Assembly (NCBI RefSeq): GCF_036373705.1
Contig: NC_089855.1
Location: forward strand, 4,054,501-4,118,500
Reading direction: 5' to 3'
DNA length: 64,000 nucleotides
Source: Amia ocellicauda
Lineage: Eukaryota > Chordata > Actinopteri > Amiiformes > Amiidae
The translations under genes and the position numbers were made by a program. The notes below the pieces were generated by a model. The model made no database searches. It was given only the letters and a program-made list of their open reading frames with translations, and was not told the origin of the DNA. Position 1 is the first letter of the stretch, and each line of letters opens with the position of its first letter. Below are positions 20,708 through 31,934 of this stretch, piece after piece.

Positions 20708-21320
20708 CCGTCACTGAGGACTTAACTTCACATCACACAACATTTCTAAAGAAAAACACTGATATAGTGAACAGGAGACTTTTTGAACTTTTTACCTATG
20801 TGTTTAACACGTGTCTTGGAAAGAAAAAAGATACAAGAGTAAAACAACATTGTGTGAAGGGAGCTTCTATCAGTTCTGCAGGATATTGTTTCTACTGAGG
20901 AGCGTAGAGAGGCCACAGCTGTGTAGAGGAGTGCAGGAAAACACTTCAAAGGGAAAACAGACACATTTCAGGAGGTAATATTGTACTGTTTAAAATATAC
21001 CACGGGCCCTCTGTTGTATATTGTATCACAAGTGTAACCAGTTCTTGCTGCATAATACACACAAAAAGTCTTCAGTTCTGTAGTTGGCTGTTACTCCAGG
21101 GTAACAGTCTAATACACCAACACCAGGCTGTCAGAAGCTTTTGTTTCTCATTGTGAGTACGATGGCCCTGAAAACCTTGAGACACAATACAAGTGAAAGT
21201 TGTTTTATGGGCTTTCAAGTTGTAGTTGTGCAATATATATCCCAAAGTGGACATTTGCATGTGACCATGGGGCAGAGACCCTCCCTCTGCCTGCTTTAAC
21301 TAGTTCAGCTGTACTACATA
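20708..21320 (-). promoter_or_regulatory. OR2 distal conserved upstream block
   Basis: The block is collinear with DNA upstream of OR4 and OR6, and in part OR1 and OR5. It includes the CAGCTG-containing segment at about 20895-20935 and, farther out, ACAGTCTAATACACCAACAC and a CTTTCAAGTT run near 21220. These match 41040-41240 and 61620-61700 in reverse. No ORF of note was found. Confidence 0.5.
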
Positions 21321-21856
21321 TTGCAGGCAGAGGGAGGGTCTGCCTGAGAGACAAGCTGCTAAGTTAGAAAACTTGTTCAAGTATTACTCATGGTAACAAG
21401 CATTGTCCCATCCCCCATCTTAATAGGTAGTATTCTATTTTTCCGGATTTGCAACATATCATTTGAATGGTTTATGTGACAGGTCGGCCCTGTAACAGCA
21501 CACCTGTTGATGGGGGATAGGTTGTCTCTCATCAGCGTCGGCAGCTGTGTCTCATTTAGGTGCTTTGCACCATGTAGTTGGATGCACCTACTGTGCTGCT
21601 GGAGATGGTAATCAGCGTTCTCACTATAGCTGCGCCTCTCCTTATTTAAATATCTCTTTCATTTCTTTTGGATAGTTCCCAGGGCACCTCTGCAAGTCGG
21701 GTTCCTTGAGCAGCAGAAATGCAAACTTCCATGGTTACTAAACTGACCAGTGTTGATGAACTGCAGGCACAGTAGCAGCACACCAGAGACTCGCTTGTGC
21801 GGATGACATGCCCCTCTATTCCTAACACTGGAGCAGCTGCAGACAGCCTGGGCCAG
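21321..21856. other. Upstream OR2 sequence with a shared 170-bp block
   Basis: The part at 21440-21610 (TCTCTCATCAGCGTCGGCAG, then TGCACCTACTGTGCTGCTGG) is the reverse complement of blocks at 40420-40560 and 59876-60000. All three lie upstream of an OR. No gene was seen in the rest. Confidence 0.5.
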
Positions 21857-22010
21857 TTTGAAGATCCCTAAGATGGGACCGAGGGACGTCCCTGAGGTGT
21901 TCATTACCATATTTGAACACATTGCTTGCTGTTGGCCGAAGTTGGAGTGGGCTGTAGGCCTGGTCCCTCGTGGGGTGAGCGGAGTACCAGCTCGCTGCTC
22001 GATAGGACCC
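21857..22010 (+). pseudogene. Ty3/gypsy gag fragment
   Basis: The plus strand reads KMGPRDVPEVFITIFEHIA and then WPKLEWAVGLVP. This matches the capsid-like segment of fish gypsy gag proteins (pattern DDPEAFL..FE..A...GWP..EWA..L.PLL). It covers only about 50 residues and then loses frame. Confidence 0.45.
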
Positions 22011-22405
22011 GGGCAGTCAGGGACATGGGGTGAACCACCACCACCCCATGAAAACCATCTTGACTCCACCTCTGATTGCCTCTTACTCTCACAAACACTC
22101 TGCCCCTTTCCATTCCCTTTCTAACCCCTCTCTTCAGAGAAAACCCATAGCTCTGGTCCCATATTCTTTCCCTCTCTTGGCAGAGTGCAATCCCCAGAAA
22201 TGGCAATGGGAGGGGTCCCCAATAGGTGGCCCACAGGCCACATGAGAACACGTGAAAGGTTACTTTGTGGCCCGCTTGTGGCCATCGATGCGAGTTTTGT
22301 TTTGTTTTTTTAATGTTTGGTATATTCAGATTCTCTGCATATGGAGTGAAATTACTAAGAAACTTCAATACCAATTGAGAAGAAATTATAAAAGAAAGAG
22401 GATAG
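22011..22405. other. Unassigned sequence
   Basis: Mixed-composition DNA with short overlapping frames on both strands. No domain was recognised. Confidence 0.3.
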
Positions 22406-22868
22406 TGTCAAAGTCGAAAGCACTTCAACAGTTCCCAACTAGAGGTTGCCACCGCCCCTTCATACCAGTCACCTCTTCCAGCTTCAATCAATCACTCATT
22501 CAATCTTAACAAACAAGCACTATGATTACTCACCACACACCTGCTCTCCATCTTCTGCTTCTCCTTTATAAACCCCTCCCTGACTCTCACTCACTGCAAA
22601 GTTTTGTCAGTTTATCTACATTTCTGAGCAGTTTCCTTGTGCCTTGTAAAACCTTTTGTATCCTTGACCTGCAACTTTACCTCTAAACCACGACCTTGGA
22701 TTTCCTCCGATTCCCTGTTTTCTTGATCGCCCGATCCTTGCTTATGACCATGACCACGTCTTGCCTTGCCTTTGTTTGCCCTGTCTCACCGGTATCTGAC
22801 CCACGCTTGTTTGATCAGCTCTACCTCGCCCCACAATTGGGTCCTCTCCAGCCCCACAGACCGTGACA
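22406..22868 (+). mobile_element. Ty3/gypsy LTR
   Basis: The 463-bp segment begins TGTCA and ends TGACA. It contains a TATA-like CCTTTATAAACCCC at about 22564 and is followed at once by a probable primer-binding region and a gag start (ATGGGCCCTGCGG at about 22884). The opposite LTR was not found. The left boundary is inferred from the TG...CA rule. Confidence 0.6.
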
Positions 22869-22883
22869 TAAAACTTCGCCACT

Positions 22884-23500
22884 CATGGGCCCTGCGGTGC
22901 TGACCACCCTCTCCACCTAGGCGGCCATGCTCAGTGAGCATGAGTGGATGCTCCAGCAAGTTGAGACTGCCCTTCTCAAGCGCCTACCTTCACAACTGCC
23001 TGCTTCCCTGGTGATGGCTGCTCTGGCTCCTGCTGCCACTCCTGTTGTTCCAATGAAATACGATGGTTCCCCATACCACTACAAGGGCTTTGTACTACAA
23101 TGTACGCTGTATTTCACGCACCTGTACACGTCCTTCCCCACCGAGTAGACTAAGATTGCCTTCATTGTCACCATCCTGACCGGGAAAGGTGGGCTTCTGC
23201 TGTCTGGGAGCAACAAGGTGAGATGATAAGGTCCCTGACTGCCTTCCTTACTCACTTTCAGGATGTCTTTCACCACCCAGCAGAAGGGAGAGATGCCCCT
23301 TGTCTGCTGTGGATTATGCCCTGAAATTCCACATCCTGGCAGCAAGCAGCGGATGGGGTGATCGGGCTGGTGATCACAGTGTTCCATCGGGCACTGCACC
23401 AAGACTTACAAGCTGAGCTTGCATGCCAAGACGAGGCTCTCAACCTGGAGAAACTCATCCAGTTGGCTGGACAAGTTGATGAAGACGAGGGGAATCCAGT
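22884..23500 (+). pseudogene. Ty3/gypsy gag, decayed
   Basis: The reading contains a heptad-like N-terminal segment (EHEWMLQQVETALLKRL), then MKYDGSPYHYKGFVLQC, TAVWEQQGE-like, YALEFHILAA-like and AELACQDEALNLEKLIQLA. These are capsid motifs of fish gypsy gag proteins. Stops and frame changes occur near 23145, 23230 and 23330. The gag stops at about 23500 where a Rex3-type LINE begins, so the rest of the element is missing or displaced. Confidence 0.7.
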
Positions 23501-24860
23501 CCATCCATCCATCCATTTTCTACATTGCTTGTCCTGGTGAGGGTTGCGATGGCAGCATACTAAGCAGGGCAGACCAGACCTCCCTTTCCCCAGCAACAGA
23601 TTACAGATCCTCCTGGGGGATTCCCAGGTGTTCCGAGGCCAGCCTGTAGATATAATCCCTCCAGTGTGCCCTGGGTCGGCATCAGAGTCTCCGCCCAGTG
23701 GGACGTGCCCGGTTGAGCTGCATCTCTCTCGATCCGGAGAAGTGGCGACTCTACTCCGAGGCTCTCCCGGATTACTGAGCTCCTCACCCTATCCCAAAAG
23801 GTGAGTCCAGCAATCCTGCGGAGAAACCTCATTTTCGCCACTTGCACCCGCAATCTCATCCTTTCGGTCATTACCCAACGTTCATGACCATAGGTGAGGA
23901 TGGGGAGGTAGATTGACATGTAAACCACGAGCCTTGTCCGAGGACTCAGCTCCCGCTTCACCACCACGGACCGATACAACGCCCACAATACTACAGACGC
24001 TGCAGCAATCCACCTGTCAATCTTACGCTCCCCCTTTCCATCATTCGTGAACAAAACCCTGAGGTACTTAAACTCCACTAAGGGCAGCTGCTCCCCCCTA
24101 TCGTGGCGCGGGCAATCCACTCTTTTCCGAGAGAGAACCATGGCCACAACCTTGGAGGTGCTGATTCTCATCTCCCAACTGCTTCACACTCAGCAGCGAA
24201 ACGCTCAAGTGCATGTCGGTCAATCAAATCAATTAATTATCCAAAACACTTTCCTAAATTCCTTTTCAATTCAATTAATCTCAATTCCAAATTCGGATCA
24301 ATTCTGCAAACTCAATTCCAATTTGATATTTCTCCCATAAAATAAAATAGTTTAAGAACAGATAATACATCATTATAGAGGATTCATAATGGATTAAAAA
24401 GGGTAAAATGGTAAAATGGTCAAAACAAGGCACATGAAAAGCATTTCCAATTAAAATTCTGAAGTAAGAGATATTGACAATTACAAATTCAATTCCAGTT
24501 TAAAATTTCTAAATTCTAATTCAATTCCAATTAAAATAATCACAATTCCAATTCATGAAATAAATCATTAAGAATTCAAATTTGAATTTATCAATTCAAA
24601 AAAGTATAAGATTTGAATCATGAATTTAAATTTAAATTGCATTGACCACAACCCTGATGAACACAGCTCTCGCTTTGGGAATAAAAGGAGCGGATGGCAC
24701 GCATAAGCGGCCCCGGCACCCCATACTCCCACAACACCTCCCACACCTCCCAAGACATCCCGGGGAACATGGTCATATGCCTTCTTCAAGTCCACAAAAC
24801 ACATGTAGACTGGATTAGCATACTCCCATGCCCCAGTCCACTCCTGCTATGTCTCATCCA
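23501..24860 (-). mobile_element. Rex3-like (RTE clade) LINE, internally disrupted
   Basis: The minus strand encodes EYANPVYMCFVDLKKAYDHV, the palm start of the reverse transcriptase, near 24830-24780. Later, from 24171, it reads STSKVVAMVLSRKRVDC, ALYRSVVVKRELSP and ILTYGHERWVMTERMR. These segments are characteristic of the fish Rex3 family. The 3-prime end shows repeats of GATG (CCATCCATCCATCC at 23504), a known feature of Rex3 tails. Between the two coding parts lies about 430 bp of AATTCAATTCCAATT-like low-complexity DNA, replacing the middle of the reverse transcriptase. Confidence 0.7.
24216..24645. repeat. Low-complexity AATTC-rich insertion
   Basis: Many imperfect repeats of AATTCAATTCCAATT-type words. 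It sits inside the Rex3 reverse transcriptase, between reading-frame segments that should be separated by coding sequence, so it is an insertion or replacement. Confidence 0.6.
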
Positions 24861-24959
24861 CTTGCAAGACTCAGCCACACAACCAACTTCGTGTGTGAGT
24901 CCATGCAACTGTGTAGAACACACCTGTTAAAATAAATGCTCTGGCAGCTATATCTGTGT

Positions 24960-25162
24960 ATCTGCCACAACCCAAAATGGAGGTAAATGTTAGAATTGCG
25001 GAAACAATAGGACATGTCGCTAAAGACTGCTGGTCTACATCAACCCACCCTAAGTGTACTTTCTGTGGGAGTACAGGGCACACCAGAGATAAGTGTTTGA
25101 ATGCGGGTGCGGACACAATGCATCCTGGAATCAGGCCAAAACAAACCCTGATCAGCCGAAAG
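24960..25162 (+). pseudogene. Retrovirus-like gag nucleocapsid fragment
   Basis: The plus strand encodes ETIGHVAKDCW and CTFCGSTGHTRDKCL, one degraded and one intact CCHC zinc knuckle. Such knuckles bind packaged RNA in retroviral and retrotransposon gag proteins. The fragment ends where the L2-type LINE begins. A protease-like and RNase H-like relic lies just beyond that LINE, so the two may be parts of one old endogenous element. It is non-functional. Confidence 0.55.
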
Positions 25163-27905
25163 GAAATCAATTTTTATTTGTATAGCACCCTTCGCAGGGT
25201 AGCCACAGAGCGCTTTACAGACTGGTAAACATACAACAAATGTACAGCTAAATAAATACAATAAAATAAAATATAGACCTGTAAACATTTTACATGATAT
25301 AGAATAAAGTGAGTGAACATGTAAGTAAATAAACCATTTAGGCACAGAGGAGAGAAAAACAAAAAACTCCTATGGATGGCATGTAGGAGAAAATGAATCT
25401 CTGGGGGTCCACGGCTTAGGGCCCAGGCCTAATGGCTGCCTTCCCTCCAGGGAGTATAGTTGTTACAGCAGCAAGGAGATCAGAAAGTTCTTTATCGGTG
25501 CTGCTGGCTGTGGTCTTCCCTCTGGAGGAGGCCTCTCGCTGGCCATCGGGGGTGGGGGGGTTGGACCATCAACAGACTTTGGGTTGCGATGGCTCATCAG
25601 ACCTTGGGTGTGGATGCCCCTTTGACCCTCCGTGGTGGGGTGCCTCTGGGGTGGGTTGTGCCTCATCAGACTTCCATGGTGGGGGACAAGGTGCCTCGTT
25701 GGACCCTCGGAGGGGGCTGTTGCTGGAAGACAAGAAGACAGTCGTGCTCAGATACTGGTCAAGCAGTGCAGGACATTTCCAAAGACAGTTGTGCAATTGC
25801 ATGTCCATGGTACACCAGCGGCACTATGGGCTAGAAAAACAGAGACTGAACAGATTTAAAGGCTAAGACAGAGGGGGCATCTCTTACATTGGCTGGAAGA
25901 TCATTCCACAGCTTCGGAGCCCTATAACTGAGTGCTCTACCACCTGTGGTTTTCTTGTATATTTTAGGGAGTGCTAAGTAACCGGCTTCCTGTGATCTCA
26001 ATGGCCGACCTGGAGGGTATTCAAATAGGAGATCTTTTAGGTAGGGAGGTGCCAGTCCCTTTAGTGCTTTAAATGTTAATAAGAGAACTTTAAAGTCTAT
26101 CCTGTAGTGCACAGGCAGCCAGTGAAGACAAGCCAATACTGGAATGATGTGTTCATGTTTTTTAGTTTTTGTTAGGTTTCTTGCAGCAGCATTTTGGACT
26201 AACTGAAGTGCAGAAATAGCTCTGTTTGTGCTGCCTGACAGAATGGCATTACAGTAATCCAATCTAGATATAACAAATGCGTGTATCAATTTCTCAGTGT
26301 CCTGTAACGAGAGGAATTGTCTTAGTCTAGCAATCTTTCTGAGCTGGAGGAAGGAAGATCTCGACAAAGGATAGATTATGATCACAGATGACACCCAGGT
26401 TTCATGCCATCTCCTTAGGGGAGAAATTAAAGTTATCATTACTCAGTTTTGTTAGTGCATGATGAACAGTTCGATTTTTGTCTCCTAAAATTAGGACTTC
26501 TGTTTTGTCAAAATTAAGCATAAGAAATGTCATCCATGTTTTAATCTCAGACAGACAGCAAATTAGTTTTTCTAGGTCTATGGTATTGTTAGGATTTACT
26601 GACAGATATAATTGTGTCGTCTGCGTAACTGTGAAAGTTAATATTATGTCGTCGAATGATATCACCTAACGGGAGCATGTACAATGAAAAAAGTATAGGT
26701 CCGAGGACTGAGCCCTATGGGACTCCGTACTTAACCTCAGTTAAATTTGAGTGGTTCTCATTAATCTGTACATATTGGAGTCTGTTTGACAGATATGATT
26801 TAAACCATGACAGCACATTGCGAGATAGGCCAATACGCTTTTCTAAGCGGTGTATCAAGATTTTGTGGTCGATTGTGTCAAAAGCCGCACTTAAGTCTAA
26901 TAAAATAATAACACTGGCGTGCCCTACGTCGGAGGACTGAAACACGTCATTCAATACTTTTAGCAGGGCTGTTTCTGTACTATGGCCGGAACGGAAGCCT
27001 GATTTGGAATTTTTCATAAAGATGATTATCAGTTAAAAAAGCTTGCAATTGGTTTGCAACTACTTTCTCTAGACCCTTAGAAAAGAAGGGAAGGTTTGAG
27101 GTCGATAGTGTTTAAGTTGGTTTGGGTCGACACTGGATTTCTTAAGAAGTGGTTTAATTACAGCTATTTTAAACGAATCAGGAACAGATCCTGAGGATAA
27201 TGAGACATTAATAATATTGTGTATTCTATGAATAATTAATGGCAGAGATTGTTTTAGCAGTTTAGTGGGTATAGGGTCTAGTGCGCAGGTTGTTGTTTTC
27301 ATTTTAGTAATTAAGGAGACCAATTCCTGGTGATTTACTACGTTAAACGAGTCCAACGTAGGCAGGGGCTGTGAAGGACTGCATGTGTCGGCTATAGTAT
27401 CTGTGTATGTTTCCTGTATCTGTATCTGTTTTCTAATGCCGTTAACTTTGTTATTGAAATGATCCATAAAGTCACTACAGGTGAAATTGGGGGGGATAAC
27501 CTCGTTAAACCATGGTGAGTGTTTTGTTGCTTTAATTAGTGTATTGTTGAAATTCTTTAATAATTCATCTACAGATCCTGTTTTGATAAAGCTAGCATTT
27601 GGCAACAGAGTAGTGAATTTATGAATAGCAATAGTGTGTGATTGTGAAGATGCTGAGTGAAGCCTACAGACTCCAATAGGGACAAGAAACTAACAGTGAG
27701 GGGGTCGTCTTTAATGTCAATATGTATGTTAAAATCCCCCAAAATAATGAGTTTATCATAGTGTATAGCTAAGTCAGATAAGAGATTGCTAAATTCGGTC
27801 ATAAAAAAGGAATAGGGGCCTGGTGGCCTATAAATAGCTATAAGCTGAAGAGGTGGATTAAGCCTAAGTTCTACCTGGTGAATTTCAAAAGATGTGAAGC
27901 TGTCT
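25163..27905 (-). mobile_element. L2-type LINE, 5-prime truncated (left copy)
   Basis: A non-LTR retrotransposon read from 27905 down to 25163. It begins inside the endonuclease domain and ends in a 3-prime untranslated region of about 700 bp, whose end (AATCAATTTTTATTTGTATA) matches the right copy. The right copy at 49195-51885 lies in the opposite orientation and is highly similar over the common part. Short frames in the 3-prime region are not genes. Confidence 0.8.
25831..27802 (-). pseudogene. L2-type endonuclease/reverse transcriptase, frameshifted
   Basis: Pieces on the minus strand in order: endonuclease LIILGDFNIHIDIKDDPL (27802-27569), the fingers region (CALDPIPTKLLKQSLPL, IAVIKPLLKKSS; 27605-27069), the palm start ([16 protein letters not shown]; 27017-26715), the YAD-type strand region and thumb (26665-26402), and the C-terminal region with LDYCNAILSG and ALSYRAPKLWNDLPANV (26439-25831). 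Breaks fall at HYRPQTFPSFLRV and just before SGFRSGHSTE, and both are shared with the right copy. The element is inactive. Confidence 0.8.
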
Positions 27906-27989
27906 AATGGCTTAGTAGACAGGCGCAGGTCTGTGTGGTAGATGGTGGCCAGCCCCCCCCACGGCCTGTTGCACAGGCCTTCTGGCAGT

Positions 27990-28690
27990 AAGAGTAGTCA
28001 AATGCAGAGCTTCTGCAGATCATCCGAGATCTGACAGAGAAATTAAATAGGAAATAGGTTGCCTCGGTCCCCAAGGTCGGTACAGGGGAAGATCCCCGCC
28101 TCCACATAACCGCACTGTTAGGGGGCTGGCAGTGTTTAATGCTGGTGGATACAGGAGGACCACAGTCGGTTCCTATAAAACCCCCTCACAGACCCTGACT
28201 TGGAACTATATGTTGACGGATCCAGGAAAATAATAGATGGAGTCCCCCACACTGGGTGGGTGGTGGTATTGGATGATTGCACCATCGTAAAATCTGGATT
28301 CCTGCCAGGACACTGTTCAGTCCAAGTGGCAGAACTCGTGGCACTGACAGAGTCACTAAAAATAGCGAAAGGCGTAGATTTTCACTGACAGTTGCAATGC
28401 ATTTGTAGTACACGACTATATGGTGACCTGGGAACGTAGAGGGTTTATAAGGACAGCAAGAGATGTAATCAAAAACAATGAGTATTTTATATCCCTAGCT
28501 CAGGCAGCACACCTCCCAGAAAAAGTAGCAGTAGTAAAAGTGAAAGCTCATCAGAGTCTCTCTGATGACGAATGCCCGCGCACCCGTGGGAATCACTTTG
28601 CAGACCTAGCTGTGAAAAAGGCACCAGAAACAGGCAGTCCAGTCTGTTCCACCTCCCGTCAAGTCCCGAAACTCTCACACACTGGTTAAA
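27990..28690 (+). pseudogene. Endogenous retrovirus-like protease and RNase H relic
   Basis: After a segment resembling the gag-pro boundary, the plus strand encodes CLMLVDTGG, an aspartic protease active-site strand. At about 28200 it passes directly to an RNase H domain beginning LYVDGSR and containing AELVALTESL, and in a further frame VAVVKVKAHQ. The reverse transcriptase is deleted. There is a stop at about 28386 and a frame change between the two RNase H pieces, so the relic is non-functional. The type of retrovirus is not clear from this. Confidence 0.65.
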
Positions 28691-29134
28691 TATCACAAGT
28701 CTTCAGAACAGGAATCAGTAGGGGAATGGGGGTGGATCCATTTGGGAATGTGCTTCTGATCGTGAAACTCGGCAAAGAGAATAATGAAACACAAGTGCAA
28801 ATAATAATAAAGTGAAAATAAATCCAAATCATAACCAATACATCAATCAAAATAGATAATTAGAACCAAACAAAATAAGAAACACACAATAATAAAGTAC
28901 CATAAACAAGTAAATATAGAGATAAATTAGGAAAAATAGAATTAAAAAGGTGATTATGGCCATCTGTGAGACTACTGTTCATAATAATAATATACAGGCC
29001 AGTTTGTCTGGTTAGAATTTAATTTTTGCAAATTATCATAGCAAAGAATGATCACAACACATGCATTGGGAATACATAGGCATGAATCAGCTGAAAACAA
29101 CAATTAATCTCTTTTACAAAGAGCTTATGCTGCT
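28691..29134 (-). repeat. AT-rich spacer and OR3 3-prime flank block
   Basis: About 28975-29134 matches the OR2 3-prime flank (AAGAATGATCACAACACATG, AATCAGCTGAAAACAACAAT). The remaining part is AT-rich with ATAATAAA words. No gene was seen. Confidence 0.55.
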
Positions 29135-30018
29135 CATCACTACCCACCATTTCTCATACCTCCCAAAACAGATTCTTTACTCCTGCAGCAACCACAGAAG
29201 AATGGACTTGGAAGTAAAAATCATATTCAGTCATTCAAATCAAAACACACCCATACCATAACATGACTGAGATTGAGGGCAAGGAGTCAACAATAATTAA
29301 GTTTCTAATCAATGTTAAACCTCAATCCCCTTCTCTTTAATCACAATCAAACCGAGAAGTAATACATTGAAAGTCCTATCTCTCTCAGTCTATTTACAAC
29401 ATAACAATAGTTTAGTCCCTTCCCTTCACCCATTCCTAGGTCCTCTGTTGGGGGTCAGTGGCACAGTTTCTCATGCACACACTCTTCCACTGAACCAAAG
29501 ACGGGTGTTTCTACTCCCCGCCCTTTCACCACTGACTGCTGCCGGCCACCCTGCCCCCTGATCCAGCCAAGCCATGCTCTTTCTCTACTGTCAATCCATG
29601 TCAGTTCGGGAGTGGGTGTTTGACCGACAGAAGACGGGAACACAAGGCAACAGCAACTGCATTCTTAGGCACTCCAGCTCAGATCTCTCTAGCCCACCGG
29701 AGCTCCAAACCCCAGCTGTTGACCGGTCACACTGTCTACCTCTGCACCCCAACTCAACCCAAGAGACTGTCCACTGCTTACTCATTGCTCTCCCCTTCCG
29801 CTCTGTCCAGGTTCTTCCCTCTCCTTTTAAACCCCACCTTTACATAACAAAATTAAGGACAGGTGTACATTAGGTAACAGAGGAAGCCTGTTGCCAAGCA
29901 GCATCCTCATATGCAACAAGTGCACCAAAGAAAACTCTATTCATAAGAAAGCACTACTCTTTTAAAAAACACACAAAATGTAGCAATTAATAACACCTAA
30001 TAACACCCGTCATCTTCC
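29135..30018 (-). mobile_element. LTR-like insertion in the OR3 3-prime flank
   Basis: The OR2 and OR1 flanks run continuously through TGTGTGTAATCCCTATTG, but in OR3 the sequence changes after TGTGTGTA to a segment beginning TGTGTCACGGAAGATGACGG (minus strand from 30018). Related segments lie at the same place 3-prime of OR4 and OR5. The OR5 copy ends in CCTGTGACA directly before TAATCCCTATTG, so the ends are TGTCAC and GTGACA, as expected for an LTR. The OR3 copy is truncated at its far end. Confidence 0.6.
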
Positions 30019-30149
30019 GTGACACATACACACAAAAATATATTTAAAATATACCCCATATATATCTCATGTAAATCCATCCAGGATCCCTGGATTAGGA
30101 AAACAACATATTTTGTGACACTCATCAGTTCACAGGGGGCTGAAACCTT

Positions 30150-31112
30150 TCACTTGCTACCTGGGAAGATTTTGCTCTTTTTTAGGGTGTTCACTAAGCT
30201 GTCCCTGATCTCTTTAGTCCTCAGGCAGTAGATAATCGGATTCATGAGGGCAGGGAAGACATTCTGAATCACAGACCCCATAACACGCAGGTCTACTGAG
30301 GTCCCAGGAATCCTGTAGGAGATGAAAACCCCTGCTGTCGTGAGGAAGAACACAAAGATGACCAGCAGGTGTGAGCTGCAGGTGGACAACACCTTGGCTC
30401 TTCCCACTGAGCTGGAGATTCGCAATACTGACAGAAGGATCTTCACATAAGACAGCACAATGAAAAACAAAGGGATGAGAAGAACACTTAGTGCAACAAA
30501 TAAGCTAACATAGCTGGTTGAGAGAACATCTCCACAGGCCAGGCGTAGCACTCCTGAATAGTCACAGTAGCATTGGAGGACTCTATTGGGTCCACAGAAC
30601 CGCTTTGTGAGTGCCAGACTAAAAGCAAGGGTTGGGCACAAGAACCCTCCCAGCCAACAAACAACTATAAGTTGCAAAGTGAACCTAATGGTCATCCTGG
30701 CTGGGTAGTGGAGTGGGTGACAGATGGCCACATACCTGTCATAAGCCATAAGAAGTAAGTTAAAGCTTTCTATAGAACCAAGAGCATGAAAGAAGTAGGT
30801 CTGGGTAAAGCATGCTGCAAAGGAGACAGTGTGAGAACTAGAACTGAAGACAGCTAGCATAGTGGGTACAGTTGTTGTACAAAGGGTGATGTCAATAATG
30901 GCCAGACTACATATTGTCAGGTACATGGGGGTGTGCAAGCTTCTGTCTGCCACCAGTATGAAAATAAGGAGAAGATTCCCCAGTAAAATGAGGAGGTAGA
31001 CTGTCAGGAACACAGCAAACAGGATGGCCTTGTTCTCTCTGGCTTGCAGTCCGGGGAAACCAACAATAACAAATTCACTGACCATTGATCCCGTATAGTT
31101 TGCATCAGTCAT
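30150..31112 (-). CDS. Olfactory receptor, intact (OR3)
   Basis: A 320-residue odorant receptor with the complete motif set (NYT, GN in TM1, LHTPMY, MAYDRYVAICHPLHY, KVLSTCSSHL, PALMNPIIY). An open frame extends 43 codons further upstream to 31241, but that part reads through a (TA)n repeat (YIYIYI) and the predicted splice acceptor. The start is therefore taken at the paralogue-matched ATG (31112), here ATGACTG rather than ATGGCTG, so residue 2 is Thr. TM6 reads KVLSTC where OR1 and OR2 have KAVSTC. TM3 reads HALGSIESF, different from every other copy. Asp274-Met275 of the others is Asp-Leu here. Confidence 0.92.
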   Translation of the reverse strand: MTDANYTGSMVSEFVIVGFPGLQARENKAILFAVFLTVYLLILLGNLLLIFILVADRSLHTPMYLTICSLAIIDITLCTTTVPTMLAVFSSSSHTVSFAACFTQTYFFHALGSIESFNLLLMAYDRYVAICHPLHYPARMTIRFTLQLIVVCWLGGFLCPTLAFSLALTKRFCGPNRVLQCYCDYSGVLRLACGDVLSTSYVSLFVALSVLLIPLFFIVLSYVKILLSVLRISSSVGRAKVLSTCSSHLLVIFVFFLTTAGVFISYRIPGTSVDLRVMGSVIQNVFPALMNPIIYCLRTKEIRDSLVNTLKKSKIFPGSK

Positions 31113-31145
31113 GACTGTTCTGAAAAACACCAGAAATGATCCTGC

Positions 31146-31146
<1 letters not shown>

Positions 31147-31184
<38 letters not shown>
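31147..31184. repeat. (TA)n microsatellite at the OR3 splice region
   Basis: About 19 TA units lie only a few bases from the predicted CAG acceptor (31144-31142). They replace the pyrimidine-rich tract found in the other units. The repeat also creates the spurious N-terminal extension of the OR3 frame. Confidence 0.9.
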
Positions 31185-31189
<5 letters not shown>

Positions 31190-31814
31190 GTAAGACATGA
31201 TGAGACAATGTATTCTGATAGGAAATACAGAAATGTATCAATACAATGAAAGGAGTTAATCTTCAGTTTGTTTAACTCTTCTTCAAATTGTATAATGTAC
31301 GCTATATAATTTTACTGACGAGAGTATTTAAAATGACATAAACCTACCTTGTTGTTGAGCAGTCAATGTGAAGGTTTTTGTTTGTCTGGTCTTCACATTG
31401 TAAAAATGTATTTGTCAGGTGTCTTATCTTCAGCAGTGGTGACTGACCTTACCTTGAAATGCCATAGAACTAGTCACTGTAGTCACTATCATTAATGTTC
31501 AACTATTGTGCAGTGTTATAATGCAACCACATTTGTTTTCTTTAAATATGTATCCTATGTCTTTAAATCTTAATTTTTAACTTTTTAAAATATATCATTC
31601 TGCAAACAATATTCAGTCAAATTCAGGAACAACAAAAGCAAGTTAAGGAAGAATACAATTTAATTACAATTTTGAAAATGTAACTTAATTCAATAACAGC
31701 AGAGGTTGCACACCCCCTGCAAACAAAATTAAAACATTATATCATCCTTAAATTGATCCACATGTAATCAGTGGCATGAGCAGGAGAAAAAAAAAAGAAG
31801 TAAAAGACCCTTAC

Positions 31815-31934
31815 TGACTCTGACTATACAGTTATGTTGTAACACTGGGCTAAGATTTATACTGTCTCCCAGTCCACTGGGGCTCTGCAGACTGTACAGC
31901 AGAGGCAATTAAAGCAATTAGTTCAACTCATTAG
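31815..31934 (-). promoter_or_regulatory. OR3 core promoter and shortened exon 1
   Basis: Minus strand: TAAT-type sites (31905-31934), perfect palindrome CCCAGTCCACTGGG (31868-31881), six bases, TATAAA (31861-31856), 41 bases, GTAAG donor at 31814. It shares with OR2 the 22-bp shortening between TATA and donor. Homology to the other units ends near 31975, so the distal upstream block is missing. The predicted intron is 673 bp. Confidence 0.65.

Noticed and set aside
25432-25866. 144-codon and overlapping frames in both strands
   Set aside because: They lie in the 3-prime untranslated region of the L2-type LINE and recur in the right copy at 51154-51583.
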